From the NCBI RefSeq assembly GCF_902506105.1, contig NZ_LR733304.1, positions 124,001 to 188,000 on the forward strand: 64,000 nucleotides of DNA, written 5' to 3'. Positions within the stretch are counted from its first letter, which is position 1. Every line of letters starts with the position of its first letter. This DNA is from Aeromicrobium sp. 9AM. Its GTDB lineage: Bacteria > Actinomycetota > Actinomycetes > Propionibacteriales > Nocardioidaceae. Below are positions 9,676 to 18,153 of the stretch, one piece after another. The position numbers and the translations under genes are program-made. The notes under the pieces were generated by a model. That model did no database searches, had not been told where the DNA came from, and saw only the letters and a list, made by a program, of their open reading frames with translations.

Positions 9676-10842
9676 GTGACGAGCGACCTCAGACGTACCC
9701 GGATCGCGGTGGCCGCCGGATTCTTCCTGCAGGGCCTCGTGTTCGCCGCGATCGTCACGCAGGCACCGCGGATCAAGGACAAGTTCGACATCGGCGACGC
9801 CGGCCTCACCGGGATCCTGGTGCTCGTCGCGGTGGTCTCGGGCGTGGGCAGCGTCATCGCCGGGACGGTGGCCGAGCGCCGCACGAGTGCGGTCGCCTTC
9901 CGGCTCGCGCTCCTGACGATCGGGTTGGGTGCGCTGCTCGTCGGCGTGGCACCGACCCTGCCGCTCGTCGTCGCCGCCTTCGTCGTCTACGGCCTCGGAG
10001 TCGGCGCAGTCGATGCGGGGATGAACATGCAGGGCGTACGTGTGCAGCACGCCTACGGCCGCAGCATCATGGCCAACTTCCACGGCATGTGGTCGATCGC
10101 CGGCATCGCCGGTGCGCTGTTCGCCGCGGGAGCTGCCGAGATCGACCTGCCACTGGCCATCTCGCTGCTCATCATCGCGGTGGCCACGTGGGTCACGGTC
10201 GCCCTGGCCGCGCCTCACTTCATCGAGGCGAAGGAGCACGACCCGGGCCTGTCGGCCAAGGGCCTCGACTTGCCGTGGCGGCCGATCCTCGTGTTCGGCC
10301 TCGTCGTCCTGCTGTTCTACGCCGCGGACACCGGCATCCTGACGTGGAGCAGCGTCTACCTCGAGGATGCGCTCGACTCGACCAAGAGCGTCGCGCCTCT
10401 GGCCTACGGGGCGTACGAGGCCGGCGCCTTGATCTCGCGATTCGGTGGTGACTTCCTGGTGCGGCGCGTCGGAGCCGCGAAGGTCGTCGTGGTCGGTACG
10501 AGCGTGGGCATCGCGGGCCTCGGACTCGTGGTGTCGGCGGCCGCTCCGGCCATGGCGATCGCCGGCTTCTTCGTCGCGGGCCTGGGCCTGGCGATCCTGG
10601 CCCCCTTGTCGTTCGCCGCATTGGCTGGCGTCGTGCCGGCGAAGTCGCTCGACGTGGCGATCGCCCGGATGAACATCGCCAACTACCTCGGCGCGATCCT
10701 GGGCGGAGGGCTGATCGGCGCCGCGGCCTCGGCGGACCACCTGCGCTGGGCGTTCGTCATCCCGCTGGTGCTCATCCCGGTGGTGCTGCTGTTCGCCCGG
10801 TCGTTCCGGGGTGCAGATGCGTCGGTGATCGACGCGGTGTGA
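9676..10842 (+). CDS. MFS transporter
   Basis: A 388-residue major facilitator with about 12 membrane segments (for example AAGFFLQGLVFAAIV and ILVLVAVVSGVGSVIAG) and the conserved VYGLGVGAVDAGMNMQG block seen in fucose-permease-like and YbjJ-like MFS proteins. Substrate unknown; no catabolic gene sits next to it. The GTG at 9676 lies six nt after TACGAT (9664-9669) with no Shine-Dalgarno sequence, so it is probably a leaderless transcript. Confidence 0.85.
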   Translation: MTSDLRRTRIAVAAGFFLQGLVFAAIVTQAPRIKDKFDIGDAGLTGILVLVAVVSGVGSVIAGTVAERRTSAVAFRLALLTIGLGALLVGVAPTLPLVVAAFVVYGLGVGAVDAGMNMQGVRVQHAYGRSIMANFHGMWSIAGIAGALFAAGAAEIDLPLAISLLIIAVATWVTVALAAPHFIEAKEHDPGLSAKGLDLPWRPILVFGLVVLLFYAADTGILTWSSVYLEDALDSTKSVAPLAYGAYEAGALISRFGGDFLVRRVGAAKVVVVGTSVGIAGLGLVVSAAAPAMAIAGFFVAGLGLAILAPLSFAALAGVVPAKSLDVAIARMNIANYLGAILGGGLIGAAASADHLRWAFVIPLVLIPVVLLFARSFRGADASVIDAV

Positions 10843-10853
10843 GGGTCTTGCCG

Positions 10854-10893
10854 GTCGAGTAGCACGCTTGCTCTGCAAGCGGCGTATCGAGAC
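10854..10893. repeat. Imperfect inverted intergenic repeat
   Basis: An imperfect palindrome from GTCGAGTAGC to GTATCGAGAC with a perfect inner stem GCTTGC (10866-10871) / GCAAGC (10875-10880). Sequences of this GTCGAGTAG...TATCGAGAC type resemble dispersed intergenic repeats of Nocardioidaceae; no second copy was found in the window. It may also end the MFS transcript. The rest of the 317-bp gap up to 11159 holds a terminator (listed) and no gene that I can support. Confidence 0.4.
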
Positions 10894-11016
10894 TTGGTGA
10901 TGTGTCTTCCCCACTCGAGCCTTACGGCTTGCGAGGTTTCGTCATCGGGCCGCTTCGCGGCGATCGCTCAACCTGCGCCATACGCTCGGCCGCGGCCGGC
11001 CTCGGCACGGCGCAAA

Positions 11017-11056
11017 GTCGCCCCACCGTTCTCGGGGGGTGAAACGGTGGGGCGAC
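11017..11056. terminator. Bidirectional terminator hairpin
   Basis: A perfect 14-bp stem (arms 11017-11030 and 11043-11056, GTCGCCCCACCGTT) with a 12-nt loop lies between the convergent MFS gene (plus) and SIS-domain gene (minus). No long T-run flanks it, which is common for actinobacterial terminators. Confidence 0.75.
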
Positions 11057-11159
11057 AACAGGCTCCAACAGCTTGCGCACATTGACCCTGCAGAGATCAT
11101 GTTACGCCAGCAATTCAAACGTGTAGAGGTTTTTGCAGAACTATCAGCATTCTTTCGGG

Positions 11160-12221
11160 TCACCGCGTCCTGGTGACCTTCGCGAGACCCGGCGGCCGGT
11201 CCGGGTCCCGGCCGCGATGCAGTGCCAGCTCCAGCGCAAGCTGCTGCAGCGGGATGACCTCGATGAGCGGCACCAGTGCAGGATCGAGGTCCGCGAACCG
11301 CGACAGCGGAAGTGGCAGGTGCACGGCAGCGTTGGCGACGGGTACGCCGACGGTGAGCACCAGGCCACCGACTCGGGCGGCGGCCTTGGCGAACTCGGTC
11401 ACCGACTCGCGACCGTCAGGGCTCGCCGTGAGGGCAATGACAGGTGTGCCGGGCACGACCTGGCCGAGGGGCCCGTGCGTGGCGTCCGCGGCGCTCCAGC
11501 CGGAGGCGGCGATCGCGTTGGTCTCCATGAGCTTGAGGGCGCCCTCCTTGGCGGTCGACATCGAGTAGCCGCGTCCGACGACCAGCACGCGATCAGCACC
11601 GACCAGCGCCGAGACGAGGTCCGCCACCGAGGAGGTGACGGTCGACGCCGCGACCTCGGCGGCGAGCGTGACCTGGTGCTCGAGGGCATGCCATGCTGCA
11701 CCGCCTGCCAGCCGGATCACGAGGTGCAGAGCCAGCAGCTCTGCGGTGTAGGTCTTGGTCGCGGCGACCGACAGCTCCGGCCCGGCCGACAGGCTCACGT
11801 GGGCCTCCGCCGGGCCGGCCAGGCTGCTCGAGCTGCTGTTGGTGAAGGCGATGACCGGTACGCCGGCGCGCTGCGCGGACCGGACGGTCTCCAGCAGGTC
11901 GGGCGACTCGCCCGACTGCGACACCGCGAGCATCACGGAGCGCGGGTAGCGCAGCTCGCTGCCGAACGCGGTGACGGTGCTCGGCGTCGCGAGCACCGCG
12001 GGGACGTGGAGGACGTTGTGGGTGAGGTACTGCGCGTACATGGCAGCGTGATCGCTCGACCCGCGCGCGGCGAACACCACCAGTTCCGGGTCGGTGTCGC
12101 GGATCAGCTGCGCTGCCGCCGCCAGCTCGCCGCGACCGGTCCGCAGCAGCTCACGCCAGCGGTCGGGCTGCTCGAGGATCTCCGCGGCCATGTGCGCCCC
12201 GGCTGCGGCGTGGTCGTTCAC
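11160..12221 (-). CDS. SIS-domain sugar-phosphate isomerase/deaminase (GlmS-isomerase-like)
   Basis: A 353-residue protein with two SIS domains related to the isomerase half of glucosamine-6-phosphate synthase, lacking the glutaminase half. The first domain shows VVFAARGSSDHAAMYAQYL and LAVSQSGESPDLLET; the second shows LVVGRGYSMSTAKEGALKL. The K-E-G-A-LKL block is the conserved GlmS/AgaS motif. Such stand-alone proteins usually deaminate or isomerise glucosamine-6-phosphate or related amino-sugar phosphates to a ketose phosphate. It is the last gene of the island transcribed from the PfkB kinase gene, after the deacetylase gene and a hairpin, which supports an amino-sugar role. An AgaS-like role on galactosamine-6-phosphate is an alternative. 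Confidence 0.85.
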   Translation of the reverse strand: MNDHAAAGAHMAAEILEQPDRWRELLRTGRGELAAAAQLIRDTDPELVVFAARGSSDHAAMYAQYLTHNVLHVPAVLATPSTVTAFGSELRYPRSVMLAVSQSGESPDLLETVRSAQRAGVPVIAFTNSSSSSLAGPAEAHVSLSAGPELSVAATKTYTAELLALHLVIRLAGGAAWHALEHQVTLAAEVAASTVTSSVADLVSALVGADRVLVVGRGYSMSTAKEGALKLMETNAIAASGWSAADATHGPLGQVVPGTPVIALTASPDGRESVTEFAKAAARVGGLVLTVGVPVANAAVHLPLPLSRFADLDPALVPLIEVIPLQQLALELALHRGRDPDRPPGLAKVTRTR

Positions 12222-12245
12222 GAGGTGCTCCTGAGGTGATGACCC

Positions 12246-12276
12246 GCTGTGGGCCCGGGTTCGCCGGGCCCACAGC
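12246..12276 (-). terminator. Hairpin between deacetylase and SIS genes
   Basis: A perfect 12-bp stem (arms 12246-12257 and 12265-12276, GCTGTGGGCCCG) with a 7-nt loop follows the deacetylase stop by about 8 nt and precedes the SIS start by 25 nt. It can act as a partial terminator or stabilising stem inside the operon. Confidence 0.65.
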
Positions 12277-12283
12277 AGGTGGT

Positions 12284-15010
12284 TCAGCGGATGGTTGCCG
12301 CCGAGCTGGTCGTGCCGCCGGCGTCCGCTTCGTACGCCATCACGACGCGGACAGCCGACCCGGTCACCGGAATGCGTACGCTCCGGTTGCCGCGGGTCAG
12401 GTCGACCTTGACCTTCCCGACGCTGTTGCCGTCAGCATCGACGGCGAACAGTGTCGCGGTGCCGCTGCCCTTGACGTCGACGCGAGCCGTCACGGTCGAG
12501 CCCGAACGCGTGGCGTTCCGGACGGCCGCGGACCGTCGCGGGTCTGCCGCCGGGCCACCCGCGAGGGCGACGCCGGTGCGGACCGCCTGCGCGATCGACA
12601 ACGGCGAGTCGACGCTGGACAGCGCCTCGTCCGGGATCGTCGGCTCCTTCGTCGCGACCGCCGGCGGGGTCCAGCCCGGTGCCGTGACGACACCCCAGCG
12701 ATAGGGGTCGCCCTGCACGCCGCCCCAGGTCGACCAGCCGATGCGGGTCTGGCCGGTCTTGTCCTGGGTGTCGGAGTCGTAGACGAACACGTTGACCCCG
12801 AGGTGCTCGGGATCGATCGTCTCGGGCAGCTCGGCGGCCGGGATCTTGGTCTCGACGACGTATCCGTCGCCGCTGACCTTGGCCGCGTACGTCACCGAGG
12901 GTGCGGTCTCCGCGATCGGCCCCTGGATGTTGTCGGCGTCGCGGCCGGCGCACGCTCCGCCGTCCGAGGTGTCGGGCAGCACGAACATCTTGAACGTCGT
13001 CGAGGTGTTCTCCGACGTGCCCTTGGGATCGATCGCGATCTCGACCGAGTCCGTGCGCCAGTGCCGCTTGCAGTCGTTCGTCGCCAGCAGTGTGCCCATC
13101 TGCTCGTCCGTGACCTCGGCGGCGACGTAGAGGTCGTCGCCGTGGCGGGCGAGGTGCCCGACGGCGGAGCAGTCCGCGGCGTCGGTGCACGCCGACCCCT
13201 CCCACACCCGGCTCAGGTTGATCGACGAAGAGCCGTACTCGCCGCTGTCGATCACGCCGTCGACCTTGGGCGTCGCCTCCTCGATGGTGGTGGTCGGCAC
13301 GAGCTCGAGCGCCGCTGCCGAGCTCGCGGTGCCGGTGCCGGACGTCGTCTCGATCGTGTAGTCGTAGTCGCCTCCCGTGCCACCCTCGTTCGAGGTCGGC
13401 AACGAGTCGTCATCGTTCGTCACGGTGAACGTGACGCTCGACTTCTGGCCCGCTGCCAGGCCGTCGTACGCCTTGGTGGCGGCATCGGCGCTGAACCCTT
13501 GCGGCAGCTTCAGCGCGACCGAGCCGCTCTGTGTCGCGTCGCTGTTGTTGACCAGGTCGACCCGCACCTCGCGCGACCCGCCGCTCGGGAGTGTGAGGAC
13601 CGGCTTGACCGTGCCACGCAGCTGCGGGACGCCGTTGTCGGCCGCCCACTTCGAGAAGCTCGCGACCTGCGGCAGCAGCTGCTGGGTGCCCGACACCGCC
13701 GGAGCCACCTCGAGCTGCTGGTTGCCATAGCCCGTACGACCGCCCGATCGGACCTCCACGTCAGCCAGGACCCGCTTGTTGGTCGCCGCATCAGCAGGAG
13801 CGGTGACCTCGAACGTCTTCGTGCGCGTGGCACCCGGGTGCACGTTGCCGAGGCGGACCTTGCCGGCGCCCGACCAGCCGTCCGGAAGGCCGACCGAGAG
13901 GGTCGCGCCGGAGAGCCGTGTGGTCCTGGGCGCGGTGAGCTTGACCGTGATCGTGCTCGACCCGCCCGGCACGACGGTGAACGTGGAGGCCGACACGTCG
14001 AGCTTCGTCCCGAGCGGCAGGCCATGGGGCGTCGGCAGCACCGCACCCTGCAACATCGTGGCCGAGGACGACGCCGCGGCAGTGAGGTCACCGCGGGTGA
14101 ATGGCACCCGTGAGTCGATCTGGGTCATGTAGTCGCAGCCGAGCTTCGTCGGATCGGCCGGTACGTCCGGGAACCCGGCCCAGCCCTGGCTCTTGTAGAA
14201 CCGCTGCGCCTCCCGCTCGACCTGGGCCCAGGTCTTGCCGTACTGCTTCGACGCGCGGCCGCTCCACACGCCATAGATGTCGTCGGTGGGGTCGGTCGGC
14301 TTGAACGTCGTGGTGCACGCCTCGCCGTTCGACGCGCCGGAGCCTCGAGCGGTGGCCGTGAGCAGCTTGCTCGCGGTCCACGGCTTAAGGCCATCCTTGC
14401 GGATCTGGTCGGGGTACGCCGACGGGTCGCCGGCGAGGTTGTAGGCCTCGACCGCGAGCAGTGCCGCCTCCTGGTGCGCCCCGTGGTTGCCGGGACTCGG
14501 CGCGGTGTTCATCGTCGCGATGATCTCGGGCTTCGTCTGCCGGACGACGCGGACGAGCCGCCCGAGGGTGTCCTCGTGGCCCCAGATCTCGCGATAGAGG
14601 GGCTCGCTGACCGAGTAGTAGGAGTCGACCTTGTCGAGGTTGTAGACATCGGTGATGTTCGCCCTGGCGACGGCGTCGCGCTCCTCGTGCTCGCGCAGCA
14701 GCCCGAGCGCCGGACCCTCCTCGGGGCCGACCGCGTTGCCGCCGCCCTCGCCGCGGGTCACGGTGACGACGCCGGTACGCGTGCCGTAGCGCTCGCGCCA
14801 CTCGCCGAACATCGAGAGTCGTCCCGCCTCGTCATCGGGGTGCGCGCCGACGTACAGCACATCGAGGTCGGCGGGGCTGCGGTGCTTGCCGGTGGTGTGG
14901 ACCGTGCCGGCGTCCGCCCCCGAGGCGGACGCGACCGGTGCTGCCAGGGCGAGTACCGCGGCCCCCACGAGGGCGGTACGACGCCATGGGCGTACGTGTC
15001 GTCTGTGCAT
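12284..15010 (-). CDS. Secreted PIG-L/LmbE-family deacetylase with NEW3-like and CBM9-like domains
   Basis: A 908-residue exported protein. Residues 1-30 form a Sec signal peptide (RRTALVGAAVLALAAPVASA). A PIG-L/LmbE N-acetylglucosamine-deacetylase domain follows, with the zinc motif AHPDDE at 56-61 and the second metal-binding element NHGAHQ (His176, His179). After about residue 330 come two Ig-like NEW3-type segments (for example VPGGSSTITVKLTAPRTTRL), then at about 640-820 a domain with the text of carbohydrate-binding module 9 (DDLYVAAEVTDEQMG, WRTDSVEIAIDPKG). It probably removes acetyl groups from an external glycan. A ribosome-binding site GGGAAG precedes ATG 15010. It follows the ABC importer permease by 68 nt in one operon. 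Confidence 0.88.
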   Translation of the reverse strand: MHRRHVRPWRRTALVGAAVLALAAPVASASGADAGTVHTTGKHRSPADLDVLYVGAHPDDEAGRLSMFGEWRERYGTRTGVVTVTRGEGGGNAVGPEEGPALGLLREHEERDAVARANITDVYNLDKVDSYYSVSEPLYREIWGHEDTLGRLVRVVRQTKPEIIATMNTAPSPGNHGAHQEAALLAVEAYNLAGDPSAYPDQIRKDGLKPWTASKLLTATARGSGASNGEACTTTFKPTDPTDDIYGVWSGRASKQYGKTWAQVEREAQRFYKSQGWAGFPDVPADPTKLGCDYMTQIDSRVPFTRGDLTAAASSSATMLQGAVLPTPHGLPLGTKLDVSASTFTVVPGGSSTITVKLTAPRTTRLSGATLSVGLPDGWSGAGKVRLGNVHPGATRTKTFEVTAPADAATNKRVLADVEVRSGGRTGYGNQQLEVAPAVSGTQQLLPQVASFSKWAADNGVPQLRGTVKPVLTLPSGGSREVRVDLVNNSDATQSGSVALKLPQGFSADAATKAYDGLAAGQKSSVTFTVTNDDDSLPTSNEGGTGGDYDYTIETTSGTGTASSAAALELVPTTTIEEATPKVDGVIDSGEYGSSSINLSRVWEGSACTDAADCSAVGHLARHGDDLYVAAEVTDEQMGTLLATNDCKRHWRTDSVEIAIDPKGTSENTSTTFKMFVLPDTSDGGACAGRDADNIQGPIAETAPSVTYAAKVSGDGYVVETKIPAAELPETIDPEHLGVNVFVYDSDTQDKTGQTRIGWSTWGGVQGDPYRWGVVTAPGWTPPAVATKEPTIPDEALSSVDSPLSIAQAVRTGVALAGGPAADPRRSAAVRNATRSGSTVTARVDVKGSGTATLFAVDADGNSVGKVKVDLTRGNRSVRIPVTGSAVRVVMAYEADAGGTTSSAATIR

Positions 15011-15078
15011 GAGCTCTTCCCTTCTGTCGTGGCAGGCGGTCTGGGTCCCGTTGACCCAGGGGTCGGTGGCGGCTCGGG

Positions 15079-15888
15079 CTATCCCTTCACCGAGCCTTCG
15101 AGCATCCCGCGGATGAAATGCCGCTGGGCGAAGATGTAGAACACGACGATCGGCAGCGCGACCAGCACGGCACCGGCCGCGAGCAGCGACGTGCCCTCGG
15201 TGTACTGGCCCTTGAAGAACGACAGGCCGAGCGGTGCCGTGCGCAGGCCCTCGTTGGTCGGCAGCATGACGAGCGGCAGCAGGAACTCGTTCCAGGTCCA
15301 CATGAGGACCAGCAGCACCATCGTGATGATCGCGGGCCGTCCCATCGGGAGCAGGATCGACCACAGCACGCGGCCGTGCCCGGCGCCGTCCATGCGGGCG
15401 GCCTCGACGATCTCGGGCGGGACGCTGCGGAAGTACTGCCGCATCCAGAACACGCCGAAGGCCAGCGACTGCGCTATCTGCGGCAGGATCAGCGCGGCGT
15501 ACGTGTCGGTGAGCCCCAGGCCGCGCAGGTCGTAGTAGAGCGGGATCACGATCGCCTCGCTCGGCACCATGAGGCCGAGCAGCAGGAGGTAGAACAACGC
15601 GCTCGAGCCGCGGAACTTCATGGTGCCGAACGCGTAGCCGGCGAGCGAGGACAGCGTCGCGCTGACCACGACGACGACGACGGCCACGAGGATGCTGTTG
15701 GCCATGTAGCGGCCGAAGTGCCCGACCCGCCACGCGGTCTCGAAGTTGTCGAAGTGGAACGCGCCGGTGCCGCCGACCGAGTCGGGTTGCAGGGCGCTGA
15801 ACAGGATCAGCCCCATCGGGTAGAGCGCGAAGGCCGATGCGGCGATCAGCAGTGCGTACGTCGTGATGCGCTCGAGGCGTGAGGTCAT
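15079..15888 (-). CDS. Carbohydrate ABC transporter permease, MalG type
   Basis: A 269-residue membrane protein with about six helices and the MalG-class coupling loop EAARMDGAGHGRVLWSILLP near residue 180. It forms the channel with the MalF-type partner encoded upstream. The start ATG 15888 (MTSRLERITTYALL) overlaps the partner gene stop by 4 nt. No ATPase is encoded in this operon, so it likely uses a shared MsiK-like ATPase elsewhere, as is common in Actinobacteria. Confidence 0.93.
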   Translation of the reverse strand: MTSRLERITTYALLIAASAFALYPMGLILFSALQPDSVGGTGAFHFDNFETAWRVGHFGRYMANSILVAVVVVVVSATLSSLAGYAFGTMKFRGSSALFYLLLLGLMVPSEAIVIPLYYDLRGLGLTDTYAALILPQIAQSLAFGVFWMRQYFRSVPPEIVEAARMDGAGHGRVLWSILLPMGRPAIITMVLLVLMWTWNEFLLPLVMLPTNEGLRTAPLGLSFFKGQYTEGTSLLAAGAVLVALPIVVFYIFAQRHFIRGMLEGSVKG

Positions 15889-16805
15889 GAGTCCGCACTC
15901 TCCGAGAGCCGGTTGATCAGGACCGTGCAGAGCAGGATGAACGCCGTGAGGATCAGCGCGACGGTCACGCCGACGCCGACCTGGCCCTTGTTGATCGCGC
16001 GGTCCCACACCTCGTACGCGGGCACGCGGCTGGACGTGCCGGGGCCGCCGCTGGTCATGACGTAGACGAGGTCGAACGTACGCATCGCGGCGACGAGGGT
16101 CAGGGTCAGCGCGACGGCGAGCTCGCCGCGCACGGCCGGGACGCTGATCGTGATGAACTCACGGATCGGGCCGGCGCCGTCGAGCCGCGCCGCCTCGTAG
16201 AGCTCGCGGGGCACTTTGGACAGGCCGGCGAGGAACAGCACGACGCACAGGCCCGTGCACACCCAGATGCCGACGATGCCGATGCAGATCAGCGCGTACC
16301 GCTCGTCGCCGAGCCAGCCGCGCGCCACGTCGCCGAGGCCGACCGTGCGGAGGAAGTCGTTGAGCGGACCGTCGGGGGCGAAGATCTGGCGCCACGCGAC
16401 CGCGACGACGACCAGCGCGACGACCTGCGGCAGGAACAGGACCGTGCGGAAGAAGTTGACGCCCCGCACCGCGCTGCGGGTGATCATGCTGGCCAGGGCG
16501 AGCCCCAGCGCGCACGGGATGATGCTGAAGAACACGATCAGGGTCAGGGCGTGGACGAAGGGCTCCCGCAGCGCCTCGTCAGTCAGGACGAGCCGGTAGT
16601 TGTCGAGCCCGACCCAGGTGCCGACGCTGAGCCCGTCCCACTCGTACAGCGAGAGCCACACGGCGTGCAGCAACGGCGTGAGGAAGAACAGTCCGAAGAC
16701 CAGGAGGGCCGGCGCGATGTAGAGGTACGCGATGCGCCGGGGCTCCCCGGGAGGGCCCGCCTGCCGACGGCCCGCCCGGGGAGGCTGGGGAACGGTGTCA
16801 GCCAC
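15885..16805 (-). CDS. Carbohydrate ABC transporter permease, MalF type
   Basis: A 306-residue permease with six membrane segments (first YLYIAPALLVFGLFFLTPLL) and the EAA loop YEAARLDGAGPIREFITIS near residue 210. The cytoplasmic N-terminus is Pro/Arg-rich. The start is GTG at 16805, which overlaps the end of the binding-protein gene by 8 nt, and its stop overlaps the MalG-type gene, so the three transporter genes are translated as a coupled set. Confidence 0.93.
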   Translation of the reverse strand: MADTVPQPPRAGRRQAGPPGEPRRIAYLYIAPALLVFGLFFLTPLLHAVWLSLYEWDGLSVGTWVGLDNYRLVLTDEALREPFVHALTLIVFFSIIPCALGLALASMITRSAVRGVNFFRTVLFLPQVVALVVVAVAWRQIFAPDGPLNDFLRTVGLGDVARGWLGDERYALICIGIVGIWVCTGLCVVLFLAGLSKVPRELYEAARLDGAGPIREFITISVPAVRGELAVALTLTLVAAMRTFDLVYVMTSGGPGTSSRVPAYEVWDRAINKGQVGVGVTVALILTAFILLCTVLINRLSESADS

Positions 16806-18153
16806 CGTTGCTCGCCGTGAAGCTCGTGTACTCCTTCTCGAGGTTGTCCAGGAAGCTCTTGGGCTCCTCCGAGCCGGATCCGAGCTTCTGGACCTGCGCG
16901 GTCAGCAGGTCGTAGAAGTTCGGCGTCGCGTAGTCCAGGTAGGGCACCAGGGCGTCGTCCTCGGTGGCCTTGGTCCACGCGTCGAACACCTCCTTCTGGG
17001 CTCCGGTCGTGCCGGCGGAGTCGACGTCGGTGACCGGGAGGTTGCCGGCCTTGGCGATGAGCTTCATCGCCTCGGGGCTCGTGATGAAGTTGATGTACGC
17101 GCCGGCCGCGTCGGCGTGCTTGCTTGCCTCGGTGATGGCGAACGGGAGACCCGTGCCACCGGTGACGGCCTGCTTGCCGGTCTCGCCGACCGGCGGGAGG
17201 GCGAAGCCGAGGTCGTTGCCGAGCGCCTTCTGGAGGTCGGCAAGCAGCCAGGTGCCGGCGGGCAGGAACACGCCCTTGCCCTTCGCGAAGTCCTGCCACG
17301 CGGGGTCGTACCCGAGGCCGTTGAAGTCCTTGGTGAAGTAGCCCTTCTTGACCCAGTCGGCGAACGTCGTGGCGGCCTTCTCGTTCTCCGCCGACGTCCA
17401 CGAGGCGCCCTTGCGGCCGAAGCCGAGGTTGCGGATGTCGTCACGGGCGACGAACTGGTTCTGCACGAAGCCGTACGTGTGGATGCCCGGCCAGGCGTCG
17501 AGGTTGCCGAACTGGATCGGCGTCTCGCCGGCCTGCTTGGCCTTGGCCAGCGCGGCCTCGAAGTCCGTCAGCGTCGTCGGCACCTCGATGCCGTGCTTGG
17601 ACAGCTTGGCCTTGTTGTACCAGAGCCCGACGAGCTCGCCGGCCTGCGGAAGACCGTAGAGGTTGCCGGCGCCGAACGTCTTGCCGTCCTCGGTGTACGA
17701 CGCCAGCGCGCGTACGGACTCGGGGTAGCGGTCGGACCAGCCGTACGCCTTGTTGTAGGGCTCGAGCGAGCGGAGCAGCCCGGCCTTGACGAACTGGCCC
17801 ATGTCGGACCGGCCGTTGTTGGCCTGCACGACGTCGGGAGCCTTGTCGTCGGTGATCGCGAGGCGCAAGGTCTTGCGCAGGTCGTCGAACGAGCGGGAGA
17901 CCCGCTTGATCGTGACGTTGGGGTACTTGTCCTCGAACTGCTTGTTGAGCGCCGCGATCTGCTCGGCCTGGCCGCCGCGCACCTCCTGGTCCCAGACGGT
18001 CAGCGTCAGCTTGCCCATCTTGGCGACGTCGGTCTTGACGCTCGACGGCTCGTCGGAGTCCTTCTTGTTGTCCGATCCGGGCGCACACGCGCTCGCGAAC
18101 AGAAGGGCGGCGACCGTTGCGGCGCCGGCCCACCCGGTGCGTCTGCTCGTCAT
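16798..18153 (-). CDS. Extracellular sugar-binding lipoprotein (family 1 SBP)
   Basis: A 451-residue solute-binding protein. The signal peptide ends in a lipobox (LLFASAC, cleavage before the Cys near residue 23). The mature part has the family-1 text LTLTVWDQEVRGGQAEQIAAL and KYPNVTIKRV, typical of oligosaccharide receptors. AAGGAG five nt before ATG 18153 fixes the start, and the ATG overlaps the PfkB gene stop by 4 nt. It delivers an oligosaccharide, probably a GlcN- or GlcNAc-containing one given its neighbours, to the MalFG-type permease. Confidence 0.93.
   Translation of the reverse strand: MTSRRTGWAGAATVAALLFASACAPGSDNKKDSDEPSSVKTDVAKMGKLTLTVWDQEVRGGQAEQIAALNKQFEDKYPNVTIKRVSRSFDDLRKTLRLAITDDKAPDVVQANNGRSDMGQFVKAGLLRSLEPYNKAYGWSDRYPESVRALASYTEDGKTFGAGNLYGLPQAGELVGLWYNKAKLSKHGIEVPTTLTDFEAALAKAKQAGETPIQFGNLDAWPGIHTYGFVQNQFVARDDIRNLGFGRKGASWTSAENEKAATTFADWVKKGYFTKDFNGLGYDPAWQDFAKGKGVFLPAGTWLLADLQKALGNDLGFALPPVGETGKQAVTGGTGLPFAITEASKHADAAGAYINFITSPEAMKLIAKAGNLPVTDVDSAGTTGAQKEVFDAWTKATEDDALVPYLDYATPNFYDLLTAQVQKLGSGSEEPKSFLDNLEKEYTSFTASNGG

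Noticed and set aside
8767..10914. A 715-codon minus-strand frame
   Set aside because: It runs through the MFS gene and DUF4328 gene in the wrong frame; both real genes are complete.
12284..15898. One 1204-codon deacetylase-permease fusion
   Set aside because: The upstream part is an out-of-frame reading of the MalG-type permease gene; the signal peptide at 15010 marks the true start.
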